DNA of 64,000 nt from an uncultured Aquimarina sp. (lineage in GTDB: Bacteria; Bacteroidota; Bacteroidia; Flavobacteriales; Flavobacteriaceae): the NCBI GenBank assembly GCA_947498815.1, contig CANMLU010000010.1, forward strand, positions 1-64,000, given 5' to 3'. Of this stretch, positions 62,562-64,000 are shown one piece after another. The translations under genes and the position numbers were made by a program. A model generated the notes under the pieces. That model did not search any database and was not told the origin of the DNA. It worked only from the letters and a program-made list of their open reading frames with translations. The stretch's first letter is position 1. Each line of letters starts with the position of its first letter.

Positions 62562-63569
62562 TTAACTCGAACGAGGGACTCTTGTTATTTTTAATGATCC
62601 ATCTTTTTCAATAGAATATTTGATTTTATTTTTTTCTAAAAAAGTTTGAAGTTTGTTTTGAACTTCAGGAACTTTAAAACTAACATACATCTCATCTGTT
62701 TGAAAATTTAAATCATCAAATACTTCTGAAAAATCTTCTCCATATACATTTTTAACAAAATCAAAAATATCATCCTGATTTACATATTTCCTTTCTAAAA
62801 TCCCCTTACTAATTTGATCTAAAACTGGGGTAGTTATTTCTACAATTTCTGAAGGGAAATCCATGTAATGAATTCTTTCAAATTCGTTAGTTAATAAATT
62901 AAGCCTTATAGGGCCTTTTCCTCCTACTGTTTTATGCCTATCATCATTTGGATGATCACGCTGCTCTATAGTCTGGGTAAAAACATAAAGAAAATCACCA
63001 TCTTTATATTGTTCTCCGATAACTTCATTATCGTCCATCAACTCTTTAAATAATATTTTTAACTCATGGTCGGCCATAAGATTCTTATTTAATCCATTAT
63101 CAACAATATTGTCGGATATTTCCTTTATTGGTTTAATTGCTCTATTGGCAATCAAAGAAGTTTTGAAATCATTTAGATTATCAGGAGGTAAAACTTCATT
63201 ACAAATCATAATTAAAGAAGAATGGAAATCTGTTTTCAATTTTTCTTGATAAATTTTTGAAAAAGAATTATAAACTCCTACTCCTAAATAAATTGATCCA
63301 TCTCTATTAATGAAAATCATACCTTTTAGCATTTCTCTATTAGTAAGATTTTCAAAATAGAATCTGTATGTACGTCCTTTTTCTTTAAGAATATAAGAGA
63401 TCATTTCGCTATAATTTTCCGTCTCAAACTCCGTCTCACCAAAAAAAGGTGGATACTCATAATATTCAGATTCTTCCTTAAAATCCTTCAGATAATTTTC
63501 AATAAAAAAACTGATGACATCATGTTTTTTTGGAGTATCTAGACCTATGTAAATATCCTCTATATTCAT
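62562..63569 (-). CDS. Probable immunity protein of the adjacent toxin
   Basis: A 335-residue cytosolic protein without a signal peptide. Three parts are visible: an N-terminal alpha/beta region (about 1-130), a middle part (about 165-250) with a GGKGPIRLNLLTNEFERI block that resembles the Imm35/YrhB-type immunity fold, and a C-terminal helical/beta part (about 262-335). The resemblance is by eye and weak. The ATG overlaps the stop of the upstream toxin-tip gene by one base (TAATG), as is typical of toxin-immunity pairs. Low G+C (a sampled line near 25 percent) contrasts with the downstream 1613-residue gene. Confidence 0.6.
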   Translation of the reverse strand: MNIEDIYIGLDTPKKHDVISFFIENYLKDFKEESEYYEYPPFFGETEFETENYSEMISYILKEKGRTYRFYFENLTNREMLKGMIFINRDGSIYLGVGVYNSFSKIYQEKLKTDFHSSLIMICNEVLPPDNLNDFKTSLIANRAIKPIKEISDNIVDNGLNKNLMADHELKILFKELMDDNEVIGEQYKDGDFLYVFTQTIEQRDHPNDDRHKTVGGKGPIRLNLLTNEFERIHYMDFPSEIVEITTPVLDQISKGILERKYVNQDDIFDFVKNVYGEDFSEVFDDLNFQTDEMYVSFKVPEVQNKLQTFLEKNKIKYSIEKDGSLKITRVPRSS

Positions 63570-64000
63570 TAGTTAGTTTTTAATCCAGCACTTATAAATT
63601 CACCATAGATAGTTTCCCAATAATAATAGGTCTTATCGTTAATTATATAGTTGTATACGTTCGCGTCTACTAATTTAGTAGACTCACCTGAACCCTTAAT
63701 ACCATATTTTACTTTTTGAACTCCGATAAATCCCCCTTTTTTTCTGATATTGGAAGTAACCGAATTAAAATCATTAACCAATTGAGGTAATACCTCTTTC
63801 TTCCCCCATTTTAAACCGAACTCACTTCCATGCCGTGAAATAGCATGATTAAAAGCTTGAACTTCTGCTTCCGTCATTTCGGAAAAAGATCTAAAAGGAA
63901 CTCTATTAGGATCAAGTCCAAATTTTACAGCTTTCCATGCTTTATAACCGCCCTTGGTAGCTTTAATTTCATCCAAATGCTCAACAACACTTTTTAATTC
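63569..64000 (-). CDS. C-terminal end of a large protein, probable toxin tip (partial)
   Basis: A partial gene: the frame remains open to the window edge, with codons for ELKSVVEH before the apparent TTG start at 63976, so the true start lies outside. The visible 143 residues are a compact domain with FNHAISRHGSEFGLKWG and a late tail with INDKTYYYWETIYGEFISAGLKTN. The His in SRHG and the aromatic cluster could be a nuclease-like active site (BECR-type), which is a guess. A short C-terminal domain followed at once by a coupled, low-G+C gene is the hallmark of polymorphic toxins such as Rhs or CDI C-termini. The carrier protein is not visible. Confidence 0.55.
   Translation of the reverse strand, partial: ELKSVVEHLDEIKATKGGYKAWKAVKFGLDPNRVPFRSFSEMTEAEVQAFNHAISRHGSEFGLKWGKKEVLPQLVNDFNSVTSNIRKKGGFIGVQKVKYGIKGSGESTKLVDANVYNYIINDKTYYYWETIYGEFISAGLKTN

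Noticed and set aside
1-64000. CRISPR arrays, tRNA or rRNA genes, transposases, phage genes, riboswitches
   Set aside because: None showed up when reading both strands: no regular spaced repeats, no clover-leaf candidates, no DDE or integrase motifs. Small RNAs cannot be excluded by eye.

Overview
The window is a chromosomal segment of an AT-rich marine-type Bacteroidota, most likely a member of the Flavobacteriaceae (possibly near Aquimarina; this is inference). Support comes from the gene families (SprB-repeat protein with a type IX secretion C-terminal domain, Oar-like TonB receptor, LptD_2-type LptD, DUF3822, DUF6495, PhhB, Kdo-type cytidylyltransferase), short Bacteroidota lipoboxes, lack of Shine-Dalgarno sequences, and promoters of the form TTTG-N19/20-TAnnTTTG. 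No tRNA, rRNA, CRISPR array, insertion sequence or prophage was seen.

Layout. 1-2.5 kb is loosely packed accessory DNA: a lipoprotein, the 3' remnant of a decayed hydrolase gene, a SAM methyltransferase and a small membrane protein. 2.5-11 kb holds a phytase-like lipoprotein, rsmE, tsaD, a divergent TamB-like giant gene and pfkA. 11-14.4 kb holds small or unknown genes, a lipoprotein, a CpeT-like protein and RidA. 14.4-22.2 kb is an envelope and redox block: lptD, a cell-wall amidase, an MCE/MlaD protein, and two halves of an Hdr/GlcF-like iron-sulfur oxidoreductase with a HAD protein between them. 22.3-30 kb holds a GH3-serine hydrolase fusion, an aldo/keto reductase, a truncated histidine-kinase-like membrane protein, rsmD, DUF3822 and a RecD-like helicase. 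31-40 kb holds a KdsB-KdnB fusion (LPS inner-core sugar), an acyltransferase, yebC, phhB, maf, a UbiA prenyltransferase, rlmH, nadC and a YihY membrane protein. 40-42.8 kb is a small cluster of three secreted chalcone-isomerase-like paralogues with a DUF2147 protein. 42.9-51.4 kb holds priA, a LytTR regulator, rpsF-rpsR-rplI, an Oar-like TonB receptor and DUF6495.

The last 12.5 kb (51.4-64.0) is the most unusual part. Five same-strand genes run leftwards: the C-terminal end of a large protein with toxin-tip features, a coupled probable immunity gene, a 1613-residue secreted beta-rich protein of unknown family, a 695-residue fibronectin-III-like protein (coupled by TAATG), and a 1372-residue protein with about nine SprB-type repeats and a type IX secretion C-terminal domain. 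My reading is a surface-displayed, type IX-secreted apparatus linked to a polymorphic toxin; the toxin gene runs off the window, so this remains a hypothesis.

Independent threads also fit together. LptD, the Kdo/Kdo8N fusion, the TamB-like protein, MlaD and the amidase all serve outer-membrane or wall construction. rsmE, rsmD, rlmH, tsaD and the r-protein operon serve translation. Hairpin terminators and TAnnTTTG promoters mark many of the transcription-unit boundaries.
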